Positions 43,211-51,233 of a stretch of 64,000 bases of DNA are shown one piece after another. The notes below the pieces were generated by a model, which was not told the origin of the DNA, searched no databases, and saw only the letters and a list, made by a program, of their open reading frames with translations. Source of the stretch: Sinomicrobium kalidii (GTDB taxonomy: Bacteria; Bacteroidota; Bacteroidia; Flavobacteriales; Flavobacteriaceae); contig NZ_CP089211.1 in assembly GCF_021183825.1 (NCBI RefSeq), positions 2,728,001-2,792,000 on the forward strand, given 5' to 3'. The position numbers and the translations under genes are program-made. The first letter of the stretch is position 1; every line of letters begins with the position of its first letter.

Positions 43211-44054
43211 TTTGATGTATATTTTTTGGGTTTAACAATGTTTGCTTGGACAGGATGGTATCTCTCTGGACTTTAAAATCATATTCCAGTAATTCCCGCC
43301 AGTTGGAATAATGTGTGTAAAGCTGCTTTAGGGTTTCCAGATCATTACATGCTTTAATATTTTCCCGCGCTTCTTGCAGGTTTGTGCCACTGTTACACCA
43401 TTCCAGTATTTTCCTTCCAGTAGCTGTATTAATGGTAAATTCAGGTTTGCCCATAAACAGCCCTGTCCTGTCTTTGGATGCAGAAGCAAAGTGTTTTATG
43501 TCTATGTCAAAGACCAGGGTAAATTCATAGTCTGTCCCATCACGCATCACACTTTTAAGCCCTACCTTTTCGGGAATGTACTTGCCATCCTTTTGGTTCA
43601 GTACATAATCCTGCTTGGTGCGCATGGTAGCAATGATATGGGCATCTGCCTGTAATATCTTATTGATAAGGGCATTCAGTCTGGGAGTAACCTTAGCCCA
43701 GTTGGTAAAGCTGTTTCCTGCCAGTTTGGAATGAAAGTCCAGTAATTCATCCCAGCAATGAGAAATACTGTCCACAATAATAGCCTCCATATTGGCCTGT
43801 AAGCATACATCTATGGCTTTGATATATTTTTCAGGAGTAAATGGAGGTTCCAAAGTCAATACATTATAGTTCCCCAAATGAGCATATAGATCTGCCGAAC
43901 CATTTTCTGTGTCTATAATAGCTACTTTGGTCAAATCTTTATTAGTAAGTCCTTGTGCCAGGAGTAAACTGGAATAGGTTTTGCCACTCCCTGCACTTCC
44001 CTGTAAAGTCATTTTTATCTTGGCTCTTTTGCGTTCTGATTGTCTTAACTGCAT
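43185..44054 (-). CDS. AAA-type ATP-binding protein (phage/mobile-element RecA-like)
   Basis: 289 aa. Walker A is GSAGSGKT at about residues 19-26 after a basic N terminus (RQSERKRAKIKMTLQ). Walker B is NMEAIIVDSISHCWDELL near residue 95, and a later IIATMRTKQDYVLN block fits the AAA_24/Sak-type phage recombination ATPases. It probably assists replication or recombination of the island. A DUF3987 gene lies upstream, separated by a terminator and a TGCA array. Confidence 0.8.
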   Translation of the reverse strand: MQLRQSERKRAKIKMTLQGSAGSGKTYSSLLLAQGLTNKDLTKVAIIDTENGSADLYAHLGNYNVLTLEPPFTPEKYIKAIDVCLQANMEAIIVDSISHCWDELLDFHSKLAGNSFTNWAKVTPRLNALINKILQADAHIIATMRTKQDYVLNQKDGKYIPEKVGLKSVMRDGTDYEFTLVFDIDIKHFASASKDRTGLFMGKPEFTINTATGRKILEWCNSGTNLQEARENIKACNDLETLKQLYTHYSNWRELLEYDFKVQRDTILSKQTLLNPKNIHQNGSTNQTS

Positions 44055-44092
44055 GATTATTTAGGTTTAAAATTCATACTTGGATTTATCGC

Positions 44093-44120
44093 ATAAAAAA
44101 AGAGGGCATTATACCCTCTT
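44093..44120 (-). terminator. Terminator after DUF3987 gene
   Basis: The stem AAGAGGG / CCCTCTT with a 7-nt loop is followed by a T run on the minus strand. Transcripts from the DUF3987 gene would pass through the TGCA array and stop here. Confidence 0.75.
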
Positions 44121-44128
44121 CATGTTTT

Positions 44129-44164
44129 TGCAAAATCTGCAAGTCTTGCAGTTTCTGCAATTTC
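44129..44164. repeat. 9-bp periodic TGCA array, locus B
   Basis: TGCA occurs at 44129, 44138, 44147 and 44156, exactly every 9 bp and always followed by A or G. It is 3 bp from the DUF3987 stop codon and would be in its 3' untranslated RNA. Confidence 0.75.
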
Positions 44165-44166
44165 CA

Positions 44167-45513
44167 TTATTTCACTATTATTTTTTCATAGTTTCCGTGG
44201 CTTACCTTCCGGACTATTTTTTTCCTTCTCCAATTTTTTAAAATCTCATCAAAGGTTCTTTCAGGAATACCAATGGTTTGGGCGGCTTCTAACCCCTGAC
44301 TTCTTCTAAATTCACTTGGAAGTTTGCTTATCAGGCTTCTTTCCTGCATGCTCATGGAAATGGCATCCTTTTCAAATTTGTCAAACACATTCAGAGAATG
44401 GTCAACCAACACCTTTACTATTTCCAAAGCTACTTTAACCTCTTTATCATTGGCATATAGTATGATCTCATCTTCAATCAGCTTATCTTTTTTCTCTAGG
44501 ATGGTTAAAACACAAATCAATCTAAATGCGATAACCCCCAACCTCCTGATTATTGGAATAAAATCGGTTTTCCCGGTTTTTAAAATCAGGTCATTGGTCA
44601 GGGACATTCTCCCTTGAAAAATATTCCACTGAGCATTGGCCATTCTTATTTCTACCTTTTTCAGCCCTTTAAGCCTCTGGTATAGTTCCTTAATTTCTCT
44701 ACCTTTTGCATTCATCAATTCATCATGACTAACTCTGTTAGCCCGAGGACTTACATCTTTCCAGCCGCTTACTTCATCAAAATAGTAGAAGATAAACCGA
44801 CTGAACAAACCATTTTCTTTTGATTCTACTAATGGCCTTACCTGTCCTGGTGTCCCGGATATTACGATAGAGATATTAGGTCTTTTTATTTCAAAATATC
44901 TGTCCTCTGTGGCTCTACTAATAGACACTGTTTCGTGATGGAACCCTTTTCTCAGCAAATCTGAAAAGTTGCCCCAGTCTTGTTTTAGCATATTTGACAA
45001 AGTATCTGCCTCGCTCTCAAAAATGATTAAATCATCTTCGGCCCTTTCCAAATGGGTATAGAATTTGGCAGAACTCGTATTACCCGGAACTAGTTTTATT
45101 TGAAGTTTGGGCTCTTCAAGTCCTTCATTATTTGAGGCATTCCTGTATTCCGCAATTTTTCTTTTACTCTCCCTGACAATATCTTCATGAATAGGCTCTA
45201 CAAGTTTTTTGGCCCAATTCATAACTCCTTTTCCGGATGCAGGAGGTGCAATTATAAAAACATATAAATTCGGGTTGTATGTTCTATGGTCATACATCCC
45301 AAAAACATTAGGCAAACAGGCGCTTATTACGCCAATGGAGGATAGCAATATGATATCCTTTTCCCTGTCTTGAAATGCTTCTGTGATTTCTCTTAATGGT
45401 TCTGGCAAGTTTTGATATACCGTTTTTGGTATTAAATCCTTCTTACTTGCGGTTTTAGCAAGGCTTGGCGAACCCCCAAACCTCGCTTCCGCTTCTTTTT
45501 TTTCTTGGTTCAT
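44167..45513 (-). CDS. DUF3987 replication-type helicase-like protein
   Basis: 448 aa from the ATG at 45513; a slightly longer start at 45525 overlaps the upstream gene. The P-loop is APPASGKGVMNWA near residue 95, preceded by the DUF3987 lead-in VISACLPNVFGMYDHRTYNP and followed by DLIIFESEADTL and SIVISGTPGQV. DUF3987 proteins resemble helicase/primase partners of plasmids and integrative elements in Bacteroidota. Here it is the best candidate for element replication. It overlaps no gene and lies just after the DUF5131 gene. Confidence 0.8.
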   Translation of the reverse strand: MNQEKKEAEARFGGSPSLAKTASKKDLIPKTVYQNLPEPLREITEAFQDREKDIILLSSIGVISACLPNVFGMYDHRTYNPNLYVFIIAPPASGKGVMNWAKKLVEPIHEDIVRESKRKIAEYRNASNNEGLEEPKLQIKLVPGNTSSAKFYTHLERAEDDLIIFESEADTLSNMLKQDWGNFSDLLRKGFHHETVSISRATEDRYFEIKRPNISIVISGTPGQVRPLVESKENGLFSRFIFYYFDEVSGWKDVSPRANRVSHDELMNAKGREIKELYQRLKGLKKVEIRMANAQWNIFQGRMSLTNDLILKTGKTDFIPIIRRLGVIAFRLICVLTILEKKDKLIEDEIILYANDKEVKVALEIVKVLVDHSLNVFDKFEKDAISMSMQERSLISKLPSEFRRSQGLEAAQTIGIPERTFDEILKNWRRKKIVRKVSHGNYEKIIVK

Positions 45514-45514
45514 A

Positions 45515-46312
45515 TTACAATACACTTTTTAAATTGTTAATCTCTTTTTCTCCCTGATCGTATTTAGGGTATTGTCTGATTTTGTACCTATTTGGAAATC
45601 TATCACAGTATTTTTCTCCATGCCAGTCCCTTACCTTATATTCATGGTAATGGTAGTAGCTTCCCAACTGCTTAAAGAATAAGGGAGTTCCATACCCCAG
45701 GAATTGGAACATTAAGGAATTAAACCAAGACAACTCAGTTTTTCTTACCCGTTCCTTACTTTCTGATTCTCCTCCCAAAACAGCCCAATCTATTATATCA
45801 AGCTCCTTTTGGCTTAATTGAATATCTCCTAAAAGGGGCTCAAAGGAAACCCATCTTATTTCACATGGAATTTCTCCTAAAGTATGTATCCTGTGAACTT
45901 CTTTTTGAGTTTCCACTGTGACGCCGAGCCATACATGACTATAATGTTCCTTACACCAGTCTTTTGGAAGACAATCTTTGATCCTTTCGGGTCTTTTGGT
46001 TAGGATCAAATACGAATGACGAGGAGTTTGCTTTATAATTTCCCAGGCATCATCCCTCCATTCGTCAGCTCCTTCATGAAAGAAGTCTGACATACTACAG
46101 GTGAAGATTTTGCATCCCTTTCTGATCTTCAATGGCTTCTCAAAGGTTAAATCCTGCCTTGTGACCAATTTTGGATCAATTCCTTTACTTTTGTAGATTC
46201 TAAACATATAACAATGTTTACAGGCTGCCGATACTTTGCTACAACCTCTCCATGGATTCCATGTCTTTTTTGTCCATGAAATTTTGGAATCTTTAAAATG
46301 TTTAAATTGCAT
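45515..46312 (-). CDS. DUF5131 / phage Gp37-Gp68-like protein
   Basis: 265 aa from the ATG at 46312; the longer frame to 46405 adds residues unlike the family. Hallmarks: SKISWTKKTWNPWRGCSKVS, a CxxxxxxCxxC-type Cys set (CSKVSAACKHCYMF), FTCSMSDFFHEGADEWRDDAW and HSYLILTKRPERI. The Cys pattern and fold suggest a radical-SAM-like or iron-sulfur protein. The family is common on phages and islands with unknown function. Confidence 0.8.
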   Translation of the reverse strand: MQFKHFKDSKISWTKKTWNPWRGCSKVSAACKHCYMFRIYKSKGIDPKLVTRQDLTFEKPLKIRKGCKIFTCSMSDFFHEGADEWRDDAWEIIKQTPRHSYLILTKRPERIKDCLPKDWCKEHYSHVWLGVTVETQKEVHRIHTLGEIPCEIRWVSFEPLLGDIQLSQKELDIIDWAVLGGESESKERVRKTELSWFNSLMFQFLGYGTPLFFKQLGSYYHYHEYKVRDWHGEKYCDRFPNRYKIRQYPKYDQGEKEINNLKSVL

Positions 46313-46386
46313 AATTAATTTTTTTACTAGATGGAAACTATTCCCATCTTTCTGTGGACAAAATTCCTGAATAATGGAGAGGTAAC

Positions 46387-46428
46387 TTGAAACAAGAAAA
46401 ATCAAAAAACGAGTGTTCCTTGTTTCAA
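46387..46428. repeat. 10-bp inverted repeat
   Basis: TTGAAACAAG (46387-46396) and CTTGTTTCAA (46419-46428) are a perfect inverted pair with a 22-nt loop, just past the stop codon of the 271-aa gene. No T run follows on the minus strand, so it may be an operator for the DUF5131 gene or an mRNA-end hairpin. Confidence 0.55.
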
Positions 46429-46433
46429 AAATG

Positions 46434-47249
46434 TTAGTAGTGGAAAAGTATAGGAGGGCGGGTGATGTAGTGATTGAGATTCTTTAGGTCTACTGATTTA
46501 ATATTGTCCTCTAGATAATTATGTATGTAAAATTCAGTGTCCTTGCTATTACTAACTTTAACTTGGAAGAGGGTAAAGAACACTCCAATTAGTTTGAGAA
46601 TGTCGGATTTAGTTAATTCAGTTTCTGTGCCAATATAATTGAACAAGGCCTGGATAAAATCCACTTTAACTTTTTCAGGATATTTATCTACCATAATTTG
46701 ATTTGTCATTGCCAAGAGTTCCTGGCTACGCTCTTCAAAGTTTTCCTTTTTCAGATTGAAACTATGGCAAAGGGCATCATAAATATCATGTTTCACAAAG
46801 AAGTTCTTAATGGTTGTAGTCCCTTCAGTGAATGTTTTGAATGATACATCAGGTAAATGTTTGCGGTTTTCCGCAAAGAGGTAGTTTCTTAAAATACCTA
46901 ACAATGTTTTAAAGTCTTTACTCTCGACATCAAAATCTTTAAGCAGATCATCTTTAGGGATGTCAAAATTATCTGAATAACTTTCCTGTAAGGCACATCC
47001 AAATATGAGTAATGGAGATTTTAAATGGGGTGTATTGAACCTCTCAAGTAATTCGTCGAGCTTCTCTTCAATATGAGTGGGTATCTGAAAAGTTTTATAG
47101 GTTTTGAGAAAGGTTTTGCATAATGGATAGATAATTGTTCCGGAATTAACTTCATGGGGAATAGTGTGCAAGTTTATAGAAGAATCATTTCCTTCTAAAG
47201 CAACATATTTGTTGTTTACAAAATTTCTCCAATGGTATAATCTATCCAT
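46434..47249 (-). CDS. Hypothetical island protein (271 aa)
   Basis: A cytosolic, mostly helical protein starting MDRLYHWRNFVNNKYVALEG. No motif I recognise; LLGILRNYLFAENRKHLPDV and a C-terminal YIHNYLEDNIKSVDLK are its most ordered parts. It sits between the integrase and the DUF5131 gene on the same strand, so it is likely part of the element core. A TGCA array lies 17-52 bp before its start codon. Confidence 0.6.
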   Translation of the reverse strand: MDRLYHWRNFVNNKYVALEGNDSSINLHTIPHEVNSGTIIYPLCKTFLKTYKTFQIPTHIEEKLDELLERFNTPHLKSPLLIFGCALQESYSDNFDIPKDDLLKDFDVESKDFKTLLGILRNYLFAENRKHLPDVSFKTFTEGTTTIKNFFVKHDIYDALCHSFNLKKENFEERSQELLAMTNQIMVDKYPEKVKVDFIQALFNYIGTETELTKSDILKLIGVFFTLFQVKVSNSKDTEFYIHNYLEDNIKSVDLKNLNHYITRPPILFHY

Positions 47250-47265
47250 TATGCATTATAATTAC

Positions 47266-47301
47266 TGCAAGTAATGCAATTTATGCAAAACTTGCAATGT
47301 A
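47266..47301. repeat. 9-bp periodic TGCA array, locus C
   Basis: TGCA occurs at 47266, 47275, 47284 and 47293, exactly every 9 bp and always followed by A. The array is also nearly palindromic (TGCAAGT at the left, ACTTGCA at the right). It lies between the integrase stop and the start of the 271-aa gene. Confidence 0.75.
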
Positions 47302-47328
47302 ATTATTTTCCTTTCCAGCAGGATATAG

Positions 47329-48537
47329 CTATTTTTTCATTTCAATCAAGTCGCTATAATCTTCAGGCAACTCTGCATCTATATCCCTTAGATATTTCAG
47401 TAAGGCGTCTAATGTGCTATGCCCGGTAATTAACATCAGCTTATCATAAGTTTCGGACTTACTGAAGGATTTTCTTAGTTGTCTATATAACTTGGAGATA
47501 AATGTATGCCGGAAGGAATATACAGTGTAATCTTCATTGAGGCCAAGAATTTTTTTAATCTTCCAATACCTTTGCGAGAAATAGTTTCTTTTTCCCTGTT
47601 CATCCCTTTCCCATTCGCCTATACCCGTTGGAGTGAAAAGGAAATAATCGGGGTTAGAAAGGTTTAACTTGGATAATTCCTGAATCATTATATCCGGGAT
47701 GATCTTTGTCTTTACAACCTTGTTTTTAGCCCTAACACATAATATTTTTTCCTTAATGTTTATGTCTTTTACTTGTAATCTGCAAACCTCAATGGGACGG
47801 AGGAAGTTATAAGAAACAAACTTTATAAATAGGAGCATTAAAGGATCATTCTTTTCAAGGTATTCATATATGTCCGTTACCTTGTCAGAACTATATGATT
47901 TGTTCCTCTTGGGCGATGTTTTTAGTTCTTTGATATTTTTAATAAAGTTCCGGGATATGATCTCTTCATCTTCTAAAACAGTAAATAAAGCACTTAGAGC
48001 ACGCATAGTATTATTTCTGTTAGTAGCACTTGATTTTTTAAGAATGCCATTTAAAAAGGTATTTACTGTTTTTCGGTTTATTTCCTTTATATCCCCCTGA
48101 AGCAGCCCTTTTTGTTTTAAATAGCTTTTGAAAACAGACAGTCTGTTCTCGTAGTCCTTATACGATGTATCTCCTAAAGTTTGCTTTTTTATGGATAAGG
48201 CAAACTCCAAAGCGGATTTGGCAGAATATCTTCCTGCACGTTCCTCATCTTCGTATGGTGAAAAACCATTCTTCAGTAATTCTTCAATATCACTTCGGAG
48301 TTCCCGCAGGTGCTTTAGCCGTTCAAGTTTAGTTTTGTAATCTTTGTTTACATTATGATAAACTGGCGGTTGCCGCTCCATTTCACCAGTGGAAGGATTC
48401 AGATATGAATAATACACATACCATCTTTTGGATAGGTCATAATCTTTACCACCATGATATATTCGTGGCTTAGTATATTTCTTGGGAAAGTATTCGGTCG
48501 AGTATTCGGTGCGTAGTTTATTCAGAATAGACCCCAT
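47329..48537 (-). CDS. int: Tyrosine recombinase (island integrase)
   Basis: 402 aa. The N-terminal arm/SAM-like DNA-binding region (about 100-190, LGDTSYKDYENRLSVFKSYL) is followed by the catalytic domain: Arg in SYNFLRPIEVCRLQ, YSFRHTFISKLYRQ (box II), TGHSTLDALLKYLRD with the His and the Tyr nucleophile. It begins 50 bp from tRNA-Leu and 3 bp from the tRNA's terminator hairpin. Location and the flanking direct repeats identify it as the enzyme that integrates and excises this island. Confidence 0.93.
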   Translation of the reverse strand: MGSILNKLRTEYSTEYFPKKYTKPRIYHGGKDYDLSKRWYVYYSYLNPSTGEMERQPPVYHNVNKDYKTKLERLKHLRELRSDIEELLKNGFSPYEDEERAGRYSAKSALEFALSIKKQTLGDTSYKDYENRLSVFKSYLKQKGLLQGDIKEINRKTVNTFLNGILKKSSATNRNNTMRALSALFTVLEDEEIISRNFIKNIKELKTSPKRNKSYSSDKVTDIYEYLEKNDPLMLLFIKFVSYNFLRPIEVCRLQVKDINIKEKILCVRAKNKVVKTKIIPDIMIQELSKLNLSNPDYFLFTPTGIGEWERDEQGKRNYFSQRYWKIKKILGLNEDYTVYSFRHTFISKLYRQLRKSFSKSETYDKLMLITGHSTLDALLKYLRDIDAELPEDYSDLIEMKK

Positions 48538-48566
48538 AAAAAAATGCGCCTTAAAAGCGCATTTTT
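48538..48566 (-). terminator. tRNA-Leu terminator abutting integrase start
   Basis: A perfect 9-bp stem (AAAATGCGC / GCGCATTTT) has a 7-nt loop. On the minus strand its T run flows directly into the integrase ATG. It ends the tRNA transcript, so integrase mRNA may depend on read-through. Confidence 0.75.
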
Positions 48567-48586
48567 ATTGACTTGAAGCAGTCAGT

Positions 48587-48638
48587 GTACCTCGGGGGGG
48601 AATCGAACCCCCACTCTCGAAAGAACCGGATTTTGAAT
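48587..48638. repeat. Right attachment repeat
   Basis: This copy of the 52-bp direct repeat lies within intact tRNA-Leu and spans its 3' end to the anticodon loop. It matches 23377-23428 at 51 of 52 positions. Confidence 0.9.
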
Positions 48639-48669
48639 CCGGCGCGTCTACCAATTCCGCCACCGAGGC
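48588..48669 (-). tRNA. tRNA-Leu (anticodon CAA)
   Basis: The 82-nt cloverleaf reads GCCTCGGTGGCGGAATTGGT onward, with a D loop containing GG, the anticodon stem CCGGAtt-CAA-aaTCCGG, a long type-II variable arm, the T-arm GTTCGATTC and acceptor end CCGAGGT plus discriminator A. Pair 1-72 is G-U. CCA is not encoded. It is the integration target of the island; the element supplies the present 3' half. Confidence 0.95.
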
Positions 48670-48837
48670 AAAGGGACTGCAAAATTAAATAAATTATTTT
48701 ATTTTAATTCATTGGGAATGCGTTTTTTTAAAAAAGACGGAAATTAACTTCAATAGAATGTTAGAAGCATATGAGAACCCGAAAATAAAGTCCTTTATTA
48801 ATTTATTCTTTTTCCGGAAAAAAATGCTATTGATTAA

Positions 48838-48857
48838 CACTTAATCTTGGTTAAGTG
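48838..48857. promoter_or_regulatory. Inverted repeat upstream of M43 protease
   Basis: CACTTAA-N6-TTAAGTG is a perfect 7-bp dyad 106-125 bp before the protease ATG. It may be an operator. The remainder of 48670-48962 shows nothing I can support. Confidence 0.35.
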
Positions 48858-48962
48858 GGATATTATCGATTTTTTATTGAGAAAAATAAAACTTTTTTGT
48901 GGGTTTTTGTTATAAATTCGTATTATTGTGTTTAACAAAAAATTAACGAAAACTTTAACTTT

Positions 48963-49937
48963 ATGAGAAAAGTATTTTTGAGCGTGGCCGCCTTGGCCCT
49001 GATCTTCACCTCGTGTGAAAATTCCGGAAATGAAGCAGAGGAACAAGGTTTGTCTTCTGAAAACCAGGAAATTGTAATTTCTAAAGACCAGTGTGGTACT
49101 ATGGGGGTTCTCGGGGAAAAACTGGAACAAAACCCCGAATTGGCTTCCCGTATGAATGCTGTAGAACTACACACCAAAGAAGCAATTAAGAATAAATTAA
49201 CAAGTAGACTCGCTTCAGACGGGACGATTGAAATCCCTGTGGTTTTTCATGTCATCTACAGGACAGAAAGTGAAAACATATCCGATTCGCAATTACAATC
49301 CCAAATAGATGCGCTTAACGAGGATTTTAACCTGAACAATCCCGCACGAAATACAATTCCTGACGAATTTGCATCGGTAGAGTCGAATGTAGGTGTTCGT
49401 TTTACCCTGGAACAGGTGATTAGGGTATATAGTAATAAACGGCAGTGGAGACCTGACGACTCCATGAAGTTTACATCAAGTGGAGGTAGTGATGTTGTCA
49501 ATCCTCAGGAATTTTTAAATATCTGGGTGGTGAACAACATGCCTTACCGTGGCGGAAACATTCTTGGGTATGCCCAGTTTCCGGGAGGTGATTGGTCTAC
49601 AGACGGGGTGGTTCTTGATCACAGGTTTACAGGAGATACGCAATACTCTACGGGAAGGACGGGAACTCATGAAGTAGGACACTGGTTAAATCTTCGTCAC
49701 ATATGGGGTGATGGCGGATGTGGTGCTACCGATTATGTTGATGACACTCCTGATGCCGATGGTCCGAGCAGAGGATGCCCGGTATATCCAACAGTGAGCT
49801 GTAACAGCAATAATATGACCATGAACTTTATGGATTATTCGGATGATGAATGCTTGAATATGTTTACCGAAGGACAAAAAGAAAGAATGATGGCTGTTTT
49901 TACCTCGGGAGGATTCCGGGAAACAATGGCTCAATAG
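48963..49937 (+). CDS. M43-family zinc metalloprotease lipoprotein
   Basis: 324 aa. The lipobox is ALIFTSCENSG (Cys19). The catalytic zinc site is HEVGHWLNLRHIWG (HExxHxxxxxH) near residue 238, followed by the conserved Cys loops and the Met-turn MNFMDYSDD. This is the pappalysin/cytophagalysin (M43) group, typically secreted by Bacteroidota to degrade proteins. No C-terminal sorting domain is present; it is anchored by the N-terminal lipid instead. A terminator follows. Confidence 0.9.
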   Translation: MRKVFLSVAALALIFTSCENSGNEAEEQGLSSENQEIVISKDQCGTMGVLGEKLEQNPELASRMNAVELHTKEAIKNKLTSRLASDGTIEIPVVFHVIYRTESENISDSQLQSQIDALNEDFNLNNPARNTIPDEFASVESNVGVRFTLEQVIRVYSNKRQWRPDDSMKFTSSGGSDVVNPQEFLNIWVVNNMPYRGGNILGYAQFPGGDWSTDGVVLDHRFTGDTQYSTGRTGTHEVGHWLNLRHIWGDGGCGATDYVDDTPDADGPSRGCPVYPTVSCNSNNMTMNFMDYSDDECLNMFTEGQKERMMAVFTSGGFRETMAQ

Positions 49938-49958
49938 AGAAACATTTTTTAATATAAG

Positions 49959-49987
49959 AAAGCCGTCCGGTACGCCAGACGGCTTTT
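49959..49987. terminator. Bidirectional terminator between M43 gene and bioB
   Basis: A perfect 9-bp stem AAAGCCGTC / GACGGCTTT with a 10-nt loop lies between the convergent genes, with a short T run on each strand. Confidence 0.8.
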
Positions 49988-50021
49988 GCTTTCCATCTGT
50001 TATAAAGACGGTACGATTTTT

Positions 50022-51107
50022 TTATTTATTACGTTCTTTGGCCAGCTCATTCCGGGGAATGCTATGTCCCGGCCTGCTCCATTTGGGCTTTTCTCCCAGA
50101 GGTTGATAATGGGAATCCGGGGCTTCCACAGTATTGGGCTGTTCCTTTTTAACAAAAGGTTTTTGCGGGTTGAGACCGAGCATTTTAAACATTTCCATAT
50201 CCTCGTTGACATCCGGGTTGGGAGTGGTGAGCAGTTTGTCTCCGGCAAAAATGGAGTTGGCTCCTGCAAAGAAACACATGGCCTGTCCTTCCCTGCTCAT
50301 ACCGGTTCTTCCCGCAGAAAGGCGTACCTGGGTTTCGGGCATTACGATCCGGGTAGTGGCTACCATACGTACCATTTCCCAGATATCTACGGGCCTTTGG
50401 TCTTCCATCGGTGTTCCTTCTACCGGCACGAGGGCGTTGATCGGAACGGATTCGGGCTGTGGGCTTAATGTGGACAGGGCAACCAGCATACCTGCTCTGT
50501 CCTCTAATTTTTCACCCATTCCTATAATGCCTCCGCTGCAAACCGTAACGTTAGTTTTACGAACGTTTCCTATGGTTTCCAGACGGTCTTGGTATCCTCT
50601 TGTAGAGATCACTTCCTTATAGTATTCTTCCGAAGTATCCAGGTTGTGGTTGTAGGCATACAACCCGGCTTCCGCCAGTCGTTTGGCTTGGTTTTCCGTG
50701 ATCATCCCCAGCGTACAGCAAACCTCCATATCAAGCTTGTTGATGGTGCGTACCATTTCGAGGACTTCGTCAAATTCGGGGCCGTCTTTTACATTTCGCC
50801 ATGCGGCTCCCATACAAACCCTGGAGCTGCCTGCTGCCCTTGCCCTCAGGGCCTGTGCTTTTACCTGCTGCACGCTCATCAGGCCATTGCCTTCTATATC
50901 CGTGTGGTAACGTGCGGCCTGTGGGCAATAACCGCAGTCTTCCGGACATCCGCCTGTTTTTATCGACAGCAACGTAGAGACCTGGACGGTATTCGGATCG
51001 TGGTGTTTCCGGTGTACCGTGGCAGCTTCGTAGAGCAGTTCCATCAGTGGTTTGTTGTATATTTCCAGTATTTCTTCTTTGGTCCAGTTGTGTCTTGTTT
51101 CACTCAT
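50022..51107 (-). CDS. bioB: Biotin synthase
   Basis: 361 aa. The radical-SAM cluster motif CPEDCGYC gives Cys54, Cys58 and Cys61. Downstream blocks include RVCMGAAWRN, CCTLGMITENQAKRL, YNHNLDTSEEYY and RLSAGRTGMSREGQAM, which fix the [2Fe-2S] and substrate sites of BioB. It inserts sulfur into dethiobiotin as the last step of biotin synthesis. The C-terminal 40 residues are a charged tail longer than in E. coli. No other bio genes are nearby. Confidence 0.96.
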   Translation of the reverse strand: MSETRHNWTKEEILEIYNKPLMELLYEAATVHRKHHDPNTVQVSTLLSIKTGGCPEDCGYCPQAARYHTDIEGNGLMSVQQVKAQALRARAAGSSRVCMGAAWRNVKDGPEFDEVLEMVRTINKLDMEVCCTLGMITENQAKRLAEAGLYAYNHNLDTSEEYYKEVISTRGYQDRLETIGNVRKTNVTVCSGGIIGMGEKLEDRAGMLVALSTLSPQPESVPINALVPVEGTPMEDQRPVDIWEMVRMVATTRIVMPETQVRLSAGRTGMSREGQAMCFFAGANSIFAGDKLLTTPNPDVNEDMEMFKMLGLNPQKPFVKKEQPNTVEAPDSHYQPLGEKPKWSRPGHSIPRNELAKERNK

Positions 51108-51233
51108 AGGTTCAAATTTGAAGTTGGGAATGCGTCCAGAGCCGTATCCGGGTTCAAAAATACTAAAAAAGGATTTGTCCGCCGGAAAACCGGAAGTGAA
51201 ATCCGTAATCCCGGTCCGAAGAAAATTTCCTTG

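Larger units (their letters stand above)
23377..48638. mobile_element. 25-kb integrative genomic island in tRNA-Leu
   Basis: The island is bounded by a 52-bp direct repeat (23377-23428 and 48587-48638, one mismatch) that corresponds to the 3' part of tRNA-Leu, from the anticodon to the discriminator. The tyrosine integrase gene is the last island gene, 50 bp from the intact tRNA. Base composition is visibly AT-richer than both flanks. Contents: replication-type genes (DUF3987, AAA ATPase, DUF3871), two RadC-like genes, type III R-M, an Abi_2/AbiF gene with an RNA, an AbiH-caspase-like operon and an IS3-family insertion. I see no relaxase or type IV secretion genes, so it is more likely mobilizable or satellite-like than self-conjugative. 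Confidence 0.9.

Noticed and set aside
27521-47301. The three TGCA arrays as a CRISPR array or fragments of one
   Set aside because: Units are 9 bp with only four or five constant bases, arrays lie up to 20 kb apart, and no cas genes are present.
23377-48638. The island as a complete prophage or self-conjugative element
   Set aside because: No capsid, terminase, portal, tail, relaxase or type IV secretion genes can be recognised among its open frames.
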